Below are positions 27,095 to 35,392 of a stretch of 64,000 bases of DNA, one piece after another. Both the position numbers and the translations under genes were made by a program. Position 1 is the first letter of the stretch; every line of letters begins with the position of its first letter. The DNA is from Xanthomonas sp. NCPPB 1128 (GTDB lineage Bacteria > Pseudomonadota > Gammaproteobacteria > Xanthomonadales > Xanthomonadaceae), in contig NZ_LFME01000024.1 in assembly GCF_001043115.1 (NCBI RefSeq), positions 1-64,000 on the forward strand, given 5' to 3'. The notes below the pieces were generated by a model. It ran no database searches, was not told the origin of the DNA, and saw only the letters and a program-made list of their open reading frames with translations.

Positions 27095-27544
27095 TTGGAG
27101 CTTCCAGTTCTCGTAGGATTGGCCAAGCAGGGGTTATATTTCCAGCGCTACCCGCTCCCTAAAGAAGTGATCGAAACTGACGCTGCCGTTACCTTTGCCA
27201 AGGAATTTGCATCCATGCCTTGTTTTTCGCATACCCAGCTTCCTTACTGTTTGCAGAAGACCACCGATGGAAAATGGTTAGCGCTTAACAGGCGCTATAA
27301 ACCAGTCGGTACAACAAATCTCGATTGGGTGGATTACAACACGCATCCCGACCGACTCGATATTGACGAAGGGGCGATCAACGAGATCAAGGATCTTTCG
27401 CCGTGCGTACATCCAGACATGCCGAATGAGCCTGGAATTATTTACTTGTTTGCAGGCGATCCGACGCCATTGACGTCGGATCTGGATTGGGTCCGATACA
27501 CGAAGCTTCTGAAGCTCGTGGCGGCTGCTAGCACAGACAAATGA
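27095..27544 (+). CDS. Hypothetical protein in low-GC segment
   Basis: Up to 149 codons from a TTG at 27095 (MELPVLVGLAKQGLYFQ). It has no family I recognise. The protein is acidic and reads as a folded domain near the end (IIYLFAGDPTPLTSDLDWVRYTKLLKLV). There is no clear ribosome site and the start region is AT-rich, so the 5' end may be lost or the true start is internal. Codon use is unlike host genes, which suggests acquired DNA. Confidence 0.4.
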   Translation: MELPVLVGLAKQGLYFQRYPLPKEVIETDAAVTFAKEFASMPCFSHTQLPYCLQKTTDGKWLALNRRYKPVGTTNLDWVDYNTHPDRLDIDEGAINEIKDLSPCVHPDMPNEPGIIYLFAGDPTPLTSDLDWVRYTKLLKLVAAASTDK

Positions 27545-27769
27545 GAGGTGCCTGTCCGCGAGCAGGCGTTCCACTCTTGGGGCGCAATCTCGCAGGTGGC
27601 AGGCTGTTGATGACGTCGGGAGCTATGCCATTGCATATCTTTAGTTCGCCCTGGTCGCTCAAACTCGGTCAGCAGCGGGCTGCAATTCGTCTGAAATAGA
27701 CATCGGGAAAAAGTCGCGAAGTTCTGCTTATGGCGGGTAGCGCTTCATGTTGTTGGTGAGGCCATTGTC

Positions 27770-28615
27770 TTAGATGCGCGCGATGTACATGGTTGCCTCG
27801 AGATGGCAATGCGAAGCTATAGCGCCAGGTAGATCGAATAGGCGTGGTTTTGCACGGAAGTCGAAGAGACGATAGAGGCGGTATTTGTCAGCATCGACTT
27901 CCGAGCGCGCTAGTTCGTTGTGGCTGACATGGAATGGAGTCAGGATGCCGAACGCGGTGGTCTTTACCTCGATGAGTCGTTCTCGGCCATCAGTCTCGTA
28001 GGACAGTATGTCGTAGCCTAGACCATCGCCTTGAGAAGCGGCTATGTGTTCGACCCGATTGGCCAGGCGTTTCTGGCCAGTTGCATGAAGGCGGCGGGTT
28101 TCCAACTCCATTACGAACAACTCGCCGGCCCGGCCCAACGATTGATTCCTCGCTTCTTGTGCCAGGTAGTCACGTCGCATAGGCGAGAATCGGGGCAGAT
28201 AGATAGGTGGTGTCTCTCGTACCCGTGCCGCTGTCGGTGCCGGAACCCATACGGCTTCCGTATCCTCCGGGGCAATCATCACGGCAGGTCGTAGCACGGC
28301 GGATTGAGCGGCGGCCTGTAGTGCATCGTTCGACTGCGCTTGACTTCCCGCCACGTCGAACAACAGGGTCTGGTAATTGCCACGCGGCTTGTAGCCATCA
28401 ATGTACGGGTAGCCGAGTGCGAGAAGGGCTGCGCTGATGTTGCAGTGTTTGAACTCGATGGCGGCCCTGTTGCGCCCGTCAAGCCGCTCGGTCAGCGCAC
28501 GTGCATGGACGGTCTTGCTATACCTCTGGCCGTTCAGTTCGAGCGTGAGCATGTGCAAGTAGTCGGCGACGCAGGCCTCCACTTCTTCATGTGACCAGTC
28601 TGTGCCTCGTGCCAT
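27770..28615 (-). CDS. DUF3883 (restriction-nuclease-like) protein
   Basis: A 281-aa protein with AAAGGAGC just before the ATG. The C-terminal 120 residues match DUF3883: RAGELFVMELETRRL, then GDGLGYDILSYETDGRERLIEVKTTAFG, ending with YRLYRLFDFRAKPRLFDLPG. E, D and ExK residues (GELF, GYDIL, EVKT) are placed as in PD-(D/E)xK endonucleases. The N-terminal part (RNRAAIEFKHCNISAALLALGYPYIDGYKPRGNYQ) is a separate small domain often fused to it. It has no neighbour on the same strand. A stand-alone restriction-like defence function is inferred. Confidence 0.8.
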   Translation of the reverse strand: MARGTDWSHEEVEACVADYLHMLTLELNGQRYSKTVHARALTERLDGRNRAAIEFKHCNISAALLALGYPYIDGYKPRGNYQTLLFDVAGSQAQSNDALQAAAQSAVLRPAVMIAPEDTEAVWVPAPTAARVRETPPIYLPRFSPMRRDYLAQEARNQSLGRAGELFVMELETRRLHATGQKRLANRVEHIAASQGDGLGYDILSYETDGRERLIEVKTTAFGILTPFHVSHNELARSEVDADKYRLYRLFDFRAKPRLFDLPGAIASHCHLEATMYIARI

Positions 28616-28876
28616 ATAGCTCCTTTCGCGTGTTACCAGGTTAACTGGCAGAGGTGTGGGGAGCTAGTCCTGGCAGCGATAGCTGCGTGGAGCGATGTGA
28701 TGCGGGCGGCAGCGATTGCTAGTGGCTACCAGTAGCATGCAACGGCGATTTCCTTTTGTCCGCTCTCGAAAATAAGCGGAGGTTTGGAATGGACCTGGCC
28801 CGTTCTCGATAGGAAGGGCTGCCTGACCGAGGGTCCCGTCGCCGTATTGATCAGTCATTTGCCCCTCAAGCATTAT

Positions 28877-28894
28877 TGTAGTAACGTAACTACA
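28877..28894 (+). promoter_or_regulatory. Operator-like palindrome of the Phd/VapC operon
   Basis: TGTAGTAACGTAACTACA (28877-28894) is an 18-bp near-perfect inverted repeat centred on ACGT, 25 nt before the antitoxin ATG. It is placed for autoregulation by the Phd-type antitoxin. Confidence 0.65.
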
Positions 28895-28918
28895 TTGGAC
28901 AGGTTTAGGAGGTGCTTT

Positions 28919-29173
28919 ATGACCATCACAACCCTATCAAGTCGGGAGCTGAATCAGGACGTGACGCGGGCAAAGAAGGCCACCAGGAGCGGCCCTGTGT
29001 TCATCACGGACCGCGGCAAGCCTGCGCACGTGCTGTTGAGCTTCGAAGACTATCAACGGCTGACCAGGCAGCGGCGCAACATTGCCGATGCGCTGGCGAT
29101 GCCGGGCATTGCAGACGTCGAGTTTGAGCCGCCGCGCGTGACGATTGGAGCCCAGCCGGCTGATCTTTCGTGA
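28919..29173 (+). CDS. Phd/YefM-family antitoxin
   Basis: An 84-aa protein. AGGAGGTG lies 4 nt before ATG 28919. The Phd/YefM N-terminal DNA-binding fold is visible: LSSRELNQDVTRAKKATRSGPVFITDRGKPAHVLLSFEDYQRL. The C-terminal tail (FEPPRVTIG) is the expected toxin-neutralising segment. The stop overlaps the VapC-like start (TGATG). It should neutralise the PIN toxin and repress the operon at 28877-28894. Confidence 0.92.
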   Translation: MTITTLSSRELNQDVTRAKKATRSGPVFITDRGKPAHVLLSFEDYQRLTRQRRNIADALAMPGIADVEFEPPRVTIGAQPADLS

Positions 29174-29598
29174 TGTACGTGCTCGACACCAACGTGCTGT
29201 CCGAGTTGCGCAAGGTGCGGCTCGGCAGGGCGGATGCAAATGTGGCGGCGTGGACAGAAAGCGTCGATGCCGCCGATCTCTTCATCTCGGCCATCACCGT
29301 CATGGAGCTGGAGCTTGGCATCCTGTCGATCGAACGCAAAGATGCTACCCAGGGCGCCATGCTGCGCTCGTGGCTAGAGCAGCACGTACTGCCCGAGTTC
29401 GCAGGGCGTACATTGCCGATCGATACCGCTGTAGCGCAACGCTGCGCTCGGTTGCATGTACCCGACAAGCGCGGCGAGCGCGACGCGCTCATTGCGGCGA
29501 CGGCGCTGGTGCATGGCATGGCGGTGGTCACGCGCAACGTATCTGACTTCGAGCCCACGGGAGTTCCTGTCGTCAATGCTTGGGAGCCGTTGCCATGA
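29173..29598 (+). CDS. VapC/FitB-type PIN-domain toxin
   Basis: A 141-aa PIN-domain RNase. ATG 29173 overlaps the antitoxin stop; a GTG at 29170 is also open. The four acidic active-site residues are visible: D5 (VLDTNVLSE), E45 (ITVMELELG), D104 (RGERDALIAATA) and D125 (TRNVSDF). The ELELG-GI variant and NAWEP end fit the FitB-like group. All catalytic positions are intact, so it is probably functional. Confidence 0.92.
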   Translation: MYVLDTNVLSELRKVRLGRADANVAAWTESVDAADLFISAITVMELELGILSIERKDATQGAMLRSWLEQHVLPEFAGRTLPIDTAVAQRCARLHVPDKRGERDALIAATALVHGMAVVTRNVSDFEPTGVPVVNAWEPLP

Positions 29599-30222
29599 TC
29601 GCCTACGAGCTTATGCACAAGGCAATTGGAAGTTGTCCGCTATGGAAAAAAGTAAGGGTTAGAAGTCAACCCGACCCCGTTGATTTGATGCTCAGCTCTA
29701 CTTTAGCGAGGGATAGGCAGGAAATCGGTGCTGGGTTTTGATCAGAAGGCAGTGATGCGCGCGCCGGCCGCGGCTGATCGTACTCGCCAGCTACGAAGTT
29801 GGAAGACGCAGGGCTCGCTTACGGCCGCGCCTGTCAGGGGCCGAGCAGGCCTGTGCTGCATGCGTTGGTCGATGCTCGGTTGGATGGACCATTGGCGGCA
29901 TGGCTGATGCTGTACGCCTTAGGCGACGAGAGTGGCTGGCCGACTTCATTCGCAGCGGCAGCAAGGTGTTCGCTAACCCGCCGGGAACAGCCAAGCAGAC
30001 CGCCCTCGGCGTGACACTTGGCGGCACAGGACTTATCGCTGGACAGAATGCGTTGCAGGTAAATCTGGGCCAGGCCGCAATCACCGTCGCGTCGACTCTA
30101 GCCCTGGCAGGTGCCAACAGCCGAGTTCCGGCAACTCTACGCTGATGGACGTGCGGGCGTGCTCTGGAGCTCGAGCGATTGCCCCTGGCGACGTTGACTA
30201 ACCGGTGTTCCGAGCCTCACCA
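29599..30222. other. Region of decayed sequence between TA pair and ABC-3C operon
   Basis: A + strand frame at 29900-30145 (LADFIRSGSKVFANPPGTAKQTALGV...) has coding-like composition and a hydrophobic tail but no family or ribosome site. I judge it a possible gene fragment only. No repeats or RNA genes are seen. Confidence 0.35.
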
Positions 30223-30245
30223 TCCCCCTGTCATTCTAGGGGGGA
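30223..30245 (+). promoter_or_regulatory. Hairpin that may hide the ribosome site of the ABC-3C operon
   Basis: TCCCCC (30223-30228), a 10-nt loop and GGGGGGA (30239-30245), directly before GCC-ATG. The G run is the likely Shine-Dalgarno, so pairing would reduce initiation. Confidence 0.4.
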
Positions 30246-30248
30246 GCC

Positions 30249-31528
30249 ATGGCAGGCAGCGACAACAATAAGGACCTGCAACTCCATCAGGTAGCACCTA
30301 CGGAGCAAGTTGGTCGCGACACCATCGCCCGCTATCAGGCCCAGTACCGCGCTGCGGCCATGGAGTGCCTCAAACTGCTAGATCGCCAGTCGATTGACCG
30401 CGTTTACTGCGAATTTCACGATGACTTCGTGAGCAGACGAAGCGTTGGCGGGGCTCACTTCTACCGCTTCTTCCAAGTTAAAACCGTTGGTAAACGAAAC
30501 CATCTGTGGTCGATCGCTGACCTCTTTGGCATCCCTAGGTCAAAGAAGAAAAAAGCATCCAAGAAGAAGGCATGCCCGACGCCTGCGGTTGCCACAAACG
30601 ACTCGGCCGGTAACGTGGACGACAGCAATAACCTGTCATCGCGAATAGCTGACAGCTTCTTGGGCAAGCTTCTCCTTCATACCGTCAGATTTGGCGAATC
30701 CTGCGAGCAAGTTAGCTTTCTCACCAACGCGAACCTGAATGACGAGGTCGAGTTGGTGTCTGCGGCGCTGGAAGGTGGCATCAGTGAGCCGAATGACGTT
30801 CTGAGCATGCTCTCCGAGCACTTCAATTCCGCGTGCAAGATCGCTGACCCGCTCTGCCTGGGGAGATCAAGCAGCGTCTCTTGAAGCTGTCAATTGAGCC
30901 CGGACTCACTCTCTTGCAGCCCGGTGGGGGCGATTACGAAGCCTTGGCGTCGAAGGCGATCTACACATACAGCGAAATCGACTTGTCGCATTCAGAAAGT
31001 GCGCAAATTGCGGGAAATCTCGTTGCGCTGGTTGAGAGAAAGTCCTATCCCAAGATGGCCCAAGTGCCACAGGTGCAAACCCTCGAGCAGCTCGCCGGCA
31101 TTGGGCTAGAGGATCTACTTGGCCTGCTGAGCATTTCAGCAAGTGGATACCTGCAGCTTCTCAGCGGAGGAGACGAGGGTGCGCTAAAAAGTGCATCTAT
31201 CATCCAGCGCAAGCTGGAGACAGCAGGCGCAGCGCAGCCGGTCATCGATAGCGCGTGTCAGTGGAAGGTTGGTTGGGATAATTGGTATCGAACCTATCGC
31301 CATTTGGATGAGGTAGACATGGAATTCATTCTCCAAGACATCGCGCGGGTGCGTGAGCGATGGGTGCGTGGCGAGGTTTCATTTGGAGCCATCCGCGGAG
31401 AGGCATTGGACATCGTGACGAAGTGGGGATCAAGCGTGCTGGGAAGCATGCTTACGAAAGAGCTGGTTCTAGGTGGTGTCCTTGCCGAGCTTGTGAGAAG
31501 CGAGTCAATGCGTGGGAGGTTGAGCTGA
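30249..31528 (+). pseudogene. ABC-3C effector: DUF4297-like dsDNA nuclease, split by a one-base frameshift
   Basis: The first frame runs 30249-30884 and the rest continues in another frame to 31528; together they give about 426 residues. The N-terminal domain resembles the DUF4297/Cap4-like nuclease: IARYQAQYRAAAMECLKLL, then CEFHDDF (E55, D58, D59) and FFQVKT (K78), a PD-(D/E)xK-type core. The downstream part (LAGIGLEDLLGLL...) is the helical ABC-3C C-terminal region. At 30860-30863 there are four Gs; five would join the frames as CLGEIKQRLLKL. The stop overlaps the next ATG (CTGATGG), as in a real operon. It may be a true mutation, a read error in the G run, or slippage. A Lys-rich KKKKASKKKA tract lies near residue 100. 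Confidence 0.75.
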
Positions 31529-32007
31529 TGGACTTTGATGATTTTTTTGATGCCATCGAGCGAGATGGTCTTGAGTTGTCATTCGGCAATTCCGAGCCTG
31601 TCCCGCCACCTCGGCTGAGCAATGAGGCGATGTTCCACTTGCCATTGATCGCGATCACCATTCTTATGATCTGTAAGGGTCGTAGCAAGCCCAAGGTCGA
31701 TTCGATCGGGCAGCTCATTGGTGAATGTTTCGAAAACACTTTCGCTGGCTTTCGCGGGTCCGCACAGCATCTTGGTTGGTCGGCTGCTCTTCGCTTGCGG
31801 ACAGTTCAAGCACTCACCTTTCTTGAAGCTGCAGGGCTCGTCTCTGTGAGGGCCGGGGATCGAGCCATTTCTGCAACCGCCGAAGGTCAGCGCGTAGTGG
31901 GGGTGGCGCTAAAACAAGATGGCGACTTAGCGTTCAACCTCTACAGGATGGACCGCAGCTACAGAAATCTCCGTAATGAGCGCCAAATGAGGATCAATTT
32001 GCAATGA
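31528..32007 (+). CDS. ABC-3C middle component
   Basis: A 159-aa protein, start ATG 31528 overlapping the previous stop and ending in ATGA overlap with the ATPase gene. It begins with a short acidic segment (MDFDDFFDAIERDG). It then has NEAMFHLPLIAITILMICKGRSKPKVDSIGQL and a winged-helix-like RLRTVQALTFLEAAGLVSVRAGDRAISAT ending in VGVALKQDG. This size, wHTH form and position between effector and ATPase fit the middle component of ABC-three-component systems (Aravind group). It is assumed to bridge effector and ATPase. Confidence 0.75.
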   Translation: MDFDDFFDAIERDGLELSFGNSEPVPPPRLSNEAMFHLPLIAITILMICKGRSKPKVDSIGQLIGECFENTFAGFRGSAQHLGWSAALRLRTVQALTFLEAAGLVSVRAGDRAISATAEGQRVVGVALKQDGDLAFNLYRMDRSYRNLRNERQMRINLQ

Positions 32008-33767
32008 AATTAGTGAGCTTGGAGATCATTGCGGATGGTCCGACCGGATGGGGCTCTGGAGTGCTGGAGTTTGGCGATCAAGTGACGCAGCTCTTCGGTG
32101 ACAACGGCGCGGGAAAGACGCCTGTGGTTCAATCCATAATTTTTGCGCTTGGGTATCCCGCAAGTTTTAGGGAGGATATTAACGAGCGCTGTAAATGTGT
32201 AGTCCTTACAGTAGTTCATATGGGTCGATACTACGCTTTCCGTAGATCCTTTAAGGGGGCTTTCTTCATTGAGGTTAGCGACCCGTTGGCAGGTGACGCT
32301 GAAACGCTCGCCTTCCACAGTGAGGCCGATTTCAGTCGTTACATTTTTCAGCTGTGGGGGTGGGCCGACCCTGTTCTCGTGAGCGTTTCCGGTGCTGCGA
32401 CCAGGCTTTATGTTTCCCAGGTTTTGCCGTTGATTTACTTGGATCAGGATGAGGGTTATTCGAGTTTTTACTTTACCCCCAGCAGGTTCATCAAGGATCA
32501 GTACACCGAGGTCATGCGTTCTGTATTTAGGCTTCCGGCCAAAAACGCCTTCGAACAGCGTAAGCTCAGGCGCGAGCTCCAAGAGCGGCTGGAGCGCCTC
32601 GATCTCTCAATTGTTCGACGTCAACGCACTATCGGGCAGCTTGAGTCTGATGTGACTCATCCCCGCCGTAGTGAGGCAGAGCTTTCGGACGAGCTAGCTC
32701 AGGTGCAGTGCTCATTCGAATCACTGCGGCAGGGGGGAGACGCTCGGTCCGAGAGCGAAGTAACCCTCGATGGAGAGATCGCTCTCTTGAGGCGTCGAGT
32801 ATCCGCTCTGACTGCGGACAAGGCTGAGCACAGAGCGAGGCTAAGTAGCTTCCTTGCGATTAGCAATGAGATCGAAATAGAAGCCAACACGCTATCTCTG
32901 AACGAAGAGGCTCGAGCGATCTTTGCGTCTTTTGATTCCGTTTGCGCAAATCAGGCGTGTGGGCTCTTTGTCAATAGCTCTGAATCGTATGGAAAGAGCC
33001 TGCTTTACCTAAAAGATCAGTTGAAGGATCTGGAGCGCAGTCGCAAATTCCACGAGGACGCGGTCGCGCGATTGGACGGAAGCTTAGTGGATGCTGAGCA
33101 GGAGCTGAGAAAGAAGGTTCACGAGAAGGAAGCGCTTCAAACTGACGTTCATGCCGCGAGCTTGGTCGACGCTACCGCATTAGTCATGGAGAGGCTCATA
33201 GCGTTGAAGAAGGATCTGCTCTTGGAGGCTCAACTTCATGAGGAGGAGCAGTCTTATGTGGCAGAGTTGGATGCAAGAAGTCGTACCCATGATGAACTCT
33301 CGAATGTTATGCGAGGTCCTGGTAATGTCGATCTCGTTCTACTCAAGGTCAAGTCAGCCCTAGAGGAGAGAATTCGGCATTGGCTCGGCGTGTTGCACGC
33401 AGTTAATTTGCCGAAGCAAATTGCAATCGACTATGACTTTGGGGTCGATCTCGTGGGTGACAATTTTAAGGCAATTAAGGGGAGCACAAAGACGAGGCTT
33501 GTTCTGGCTGTTAGGACGGCTGCGTTGGAGGTTCTTTTAATGAACGACCGGTTTTCGCCACGGTTCTTCTTGCTCGATACGCCGCGCCAGCAAGACATTA
33601 AGAAGGGAGATTTTGCAAATTACGTAGATGCGCTTAAGCAGCTTTCAGTGGCTTATGGAGTCCAAATTGTCTTCTCGAGTTCGAACTACCGCTATGATCC
33701 GGATGAGCGAGATCGAGAGTGGCCTCCTAGGTTCGAGGGAGTGGAGCAAGCAATGTACTTGGGGTAA
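32004..33767 (+). CDS. ABC-3C system SMC-like ATPase
   Basis: A 587-aa ABC ATPase, ATG 32004 within ATGA of the middle-component stop. Walker A FGDNGAGKT is at residues 31-39. Coiled-coil arms run from about 185 to 430 (ELQERLERLDLSIVRRQRT...). Walker B FFLLDTPRQQDI is near 520. VFSSSN stands where the switch His would be, so the H-loop His is replaced. There is no CxxC zinc hook at the arm tip, though CANQAC lies in the middle. The short head, DTPRQ motif and partner genes mark it as the ABC-3C ATPase rather than Rad50. Composition is less GC-rich than the host genes to the right, suggesting transfer. Confidence 0.85.
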   Translation: MKLVSLEIIADGPTGWGSGVLEFGDQVTQLFGDNGAGKTPVVQSIIFALGYPASFREDINERCKCVVLTVVHMGRYYAFRRSFKGAFFIEVSDPLAGDAETLAFHSEADFSRYIFQLWGWADPVLVSVSGAATRLYVSQVLPLIYLDQDEGYSSFYFTPSRFIKDQYTEVMRSVFRLPAKNAFEQRKLRRELQERLERLDLSIVRRQRTIGQLESDVTHPRRSEAELSDELAQVQCSFESLRQGGDARSESEVTLDGEIALLRRRVSALTADKAEHRARLSSFLAISNEIEIEANTLSLNEEARAIFASFDSVCANQACGLFVNSSESYGKSLLYLKDQLKDLERSRKFHEDAVARLDGSLVDAEQELRKKVHEKEALQTDVHAASLVDATALVMERLIALKKDLLLEAQLHEEEQSYVAELDARSRTHDELSNVMRGPGNVDLVLLKVKSALEERIRHWLGVLHAVNLPKQIAIDYDFGVDLVGDNFKAIKGSTKTRLVLAVRTAALEVLLMNDRFSPRFFLLDTPRQQDIKKGDFANYVDALKQLSVAYGVQIVFSSSNYRYDPDERDREWPPRFEGVEQAMYLG

Positions 33768-34743
33768 TAGGTGTTTGAAGAAGAGTCAGGTTGCGCAGGC
33801 GCACCCGTTGGGGCGGTTCTGGAGCCCTTCCGGATCGTGACGTGACAGTGACTGCACTCGTGCCCTGAAGTCGGGATATGCTCGATGGATCGCGATATCA
33901 GGGTCGGGTTGACTTAATTCGCGCCGGCGCGGGTTCCAGTAAATGTCTGCAGACGTTTTGTTTTGAGCGTTGACAGCTTCTTGGGTCAGGCAACTATCTA
34001 CGCACTACGGCAAATTCCGCGGCCGGGTTTGGTCTCCCGAAATCACTTGGCGACTCCCAATCGAATGGGGGACGTCATGTCCGGTAGTGCAGCCGCTCAT
34101 TCAAAGGCCAGATCCGCTCGCCGTGCCGTCAAGACAAAGCCCTGCTGGCTAAAGCCTTAGATGCCGTCGTCGCCGAGTCGCTGCTTGCCGCGTCGGCGCC
34201 GCCGTTACACCCCGACGCTGACAAGAACCTAGTGCTCAGGCGCTAGGTCCCGCGTCGGCCCACGCAATGCACCACGGCTATCGCTACCACGATGTGGACC
34301 GCAACGGCATGCGGGTGGGCGGCAGGTGCCGAGCCTGCGCTTGTATGGCCTATGGCTGGAAGGTATCGGCTTCGCGGTGGGCGGCAAGGTGCGCATCACG
34401 ATGCCCAATGGCGCCTTGCTGATCACGGCTGCGCCGGCGGGGACGCCGCCTGCGGCTAAGAAGCGACACAGGTGCAAGGTGGCGCCGTAGCCGCTCGGTT
34501 TTGAAGGTGGGTTGCCGGGGCGGGGCCGTAAGTCGAAGCGCTTGACGGTGGAGATGACGCGTGGCGGTTGGGTCGTCGCTACGCGTCGGCCCCTTGCAGC
34601 GAAACAGGGGTCAGAGTGCACTTATTTGCATCAATCTCTATCGGTTAACGTCAAAGCCGATGTAGTGGGAGATGTACTTCGCCCCTAGTTTCCGCAGTTT
34701 TTCTCCGAACAAGTTGAGAACATGAATTGGGCGCCGGTGCGGC
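33768..34743. other. Decayed region at right end of the accessory segment
   Basis: About 975 bp with no intact gene apart from the SymE-like fragment at 34326-34490. Near 34609 GGGGTCAGAGTGCACTT and the following GAGATGTACTTCGCCCC resemble Xanthomonas intergenic repeat sequence that also recurs near 38360 and 39290. No integrase or tRNA is seen. Confidence 0.5.
34326..34490 (+). pseudogene. SymE-like toxin fragment
   Basis: From GTG 34326 the frame reads VPSLRLYGLWLEGIGFAVG then GKVRITMPNGALLIT and stops at 34490 (54 residues). This is the AbrB-like core of the SymE family (PxLRLxGxWLExxGF, GxxVxVxVxxGxLxI). The usual N-terminal segment is missing and no ribosome site is seen, so it is probably a remnant. 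The frame upstream (AMHHGYRYHDVDRNGMRVGG) may hold the displaced N-terminus. Confidence 0.55.
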
Positions 34744-35328
34744 TTACCGGTGCCGAGCCTGCGACCTCGCCGAAGGCGTTGCGGGCTGAGCAAGGATAGC
34801 CCCGGTCACAAGTTCGAAGAGGCGCTGGGAGCGCTTTGCATGCGACGGCTGTTCCCGCAGCCAGGCCAGCGCCGCGATCAGGTCGAACAACTCGTCGCCA
34901 TCCATGTCGGCGCGGGCCTTGCCGTCCGCCTGGGCGCGCGCCAGCAGGGCGGCGCCCGCGGCGCGCAGCCGAACACAGGAGGCGTGCAGTGCGGAGGATT
35001 CGTCTTCGATGGCGGACATCATCGGGGCGAGGATGCCGCGCTGGCGGTGGGTGAAGGCGATGATCTCCTCAAGCCATTCCAGCACGGCCTGGTCCGAGGC
35101 CGTTGCCGTGCGCAGGGCGTCGGCCTTGGTCGCCAGGTCCTCGAAGTCGTTGCGCAGCAGCGCTTCGAGCAGCGCTTCGCGGGTGGGGAAGTGGCGGTAC
35201 AAGGTGCCCAGGCCGACTTCGGCGCGGCGGGCGATGTCGCGCAGCGAGGTGTCCGCGCCGGATTCGGCGAGGGCCTCGCGGGCCACGTCCAGCAGGCGTT
35301 GGTAGTTTTTCTGGGCGTCGGCGCGCAT
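34744..35328 (-). CDS. TetR-family regulator
   Basis: A 194-aa protein from ATG 35328 (MRADAQKNYQRLLDVAREA). The HTH DTSLRDIARRAEVGLGTLYRHFPTREALLEALL is typical. The C-terminal part fits the TetR subgroup that controls MDR oxidoreductases. It is divergent from the oxidoreductase gene with a 64-nt shared region, so it probably represses both. Confidence 0.9.
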   Translation of the reverse strand: MRADAQKNYQRLLDVAREALAESGADTSLRDIARRAEVGLGTLYRHFPTREALLEALLRNDFEDLATKADALRTATASDQAVLEWLEEIIAFTHRQRGILAPMMSAIEDESSALHASCVRLRAAGAALLARAQADGKARADMDGDELFDLIAALAWLREQPSHAKRSQRLFELVTGAILAQPATPSARSQARHR

Positions 35329-35392
35329 GTTATCCTTTACAAATGGAGCGGTGCTCCGTATATTCGGGGCACTGTTCCGATCAGGATACGCC
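35329..35392. promoter_or_regulatory. Divergent TetR/MDR promoter with operator
   Basis: The region contains GGAGC-GGT-GCTCC (35345-35357), a 13-bp inverted repeat common among TetR operators. TATCCTTTAC on the minus strand suits a -10 for the regulator. AGGA lies before the MDR start at 35393. Confidence 0.6.
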
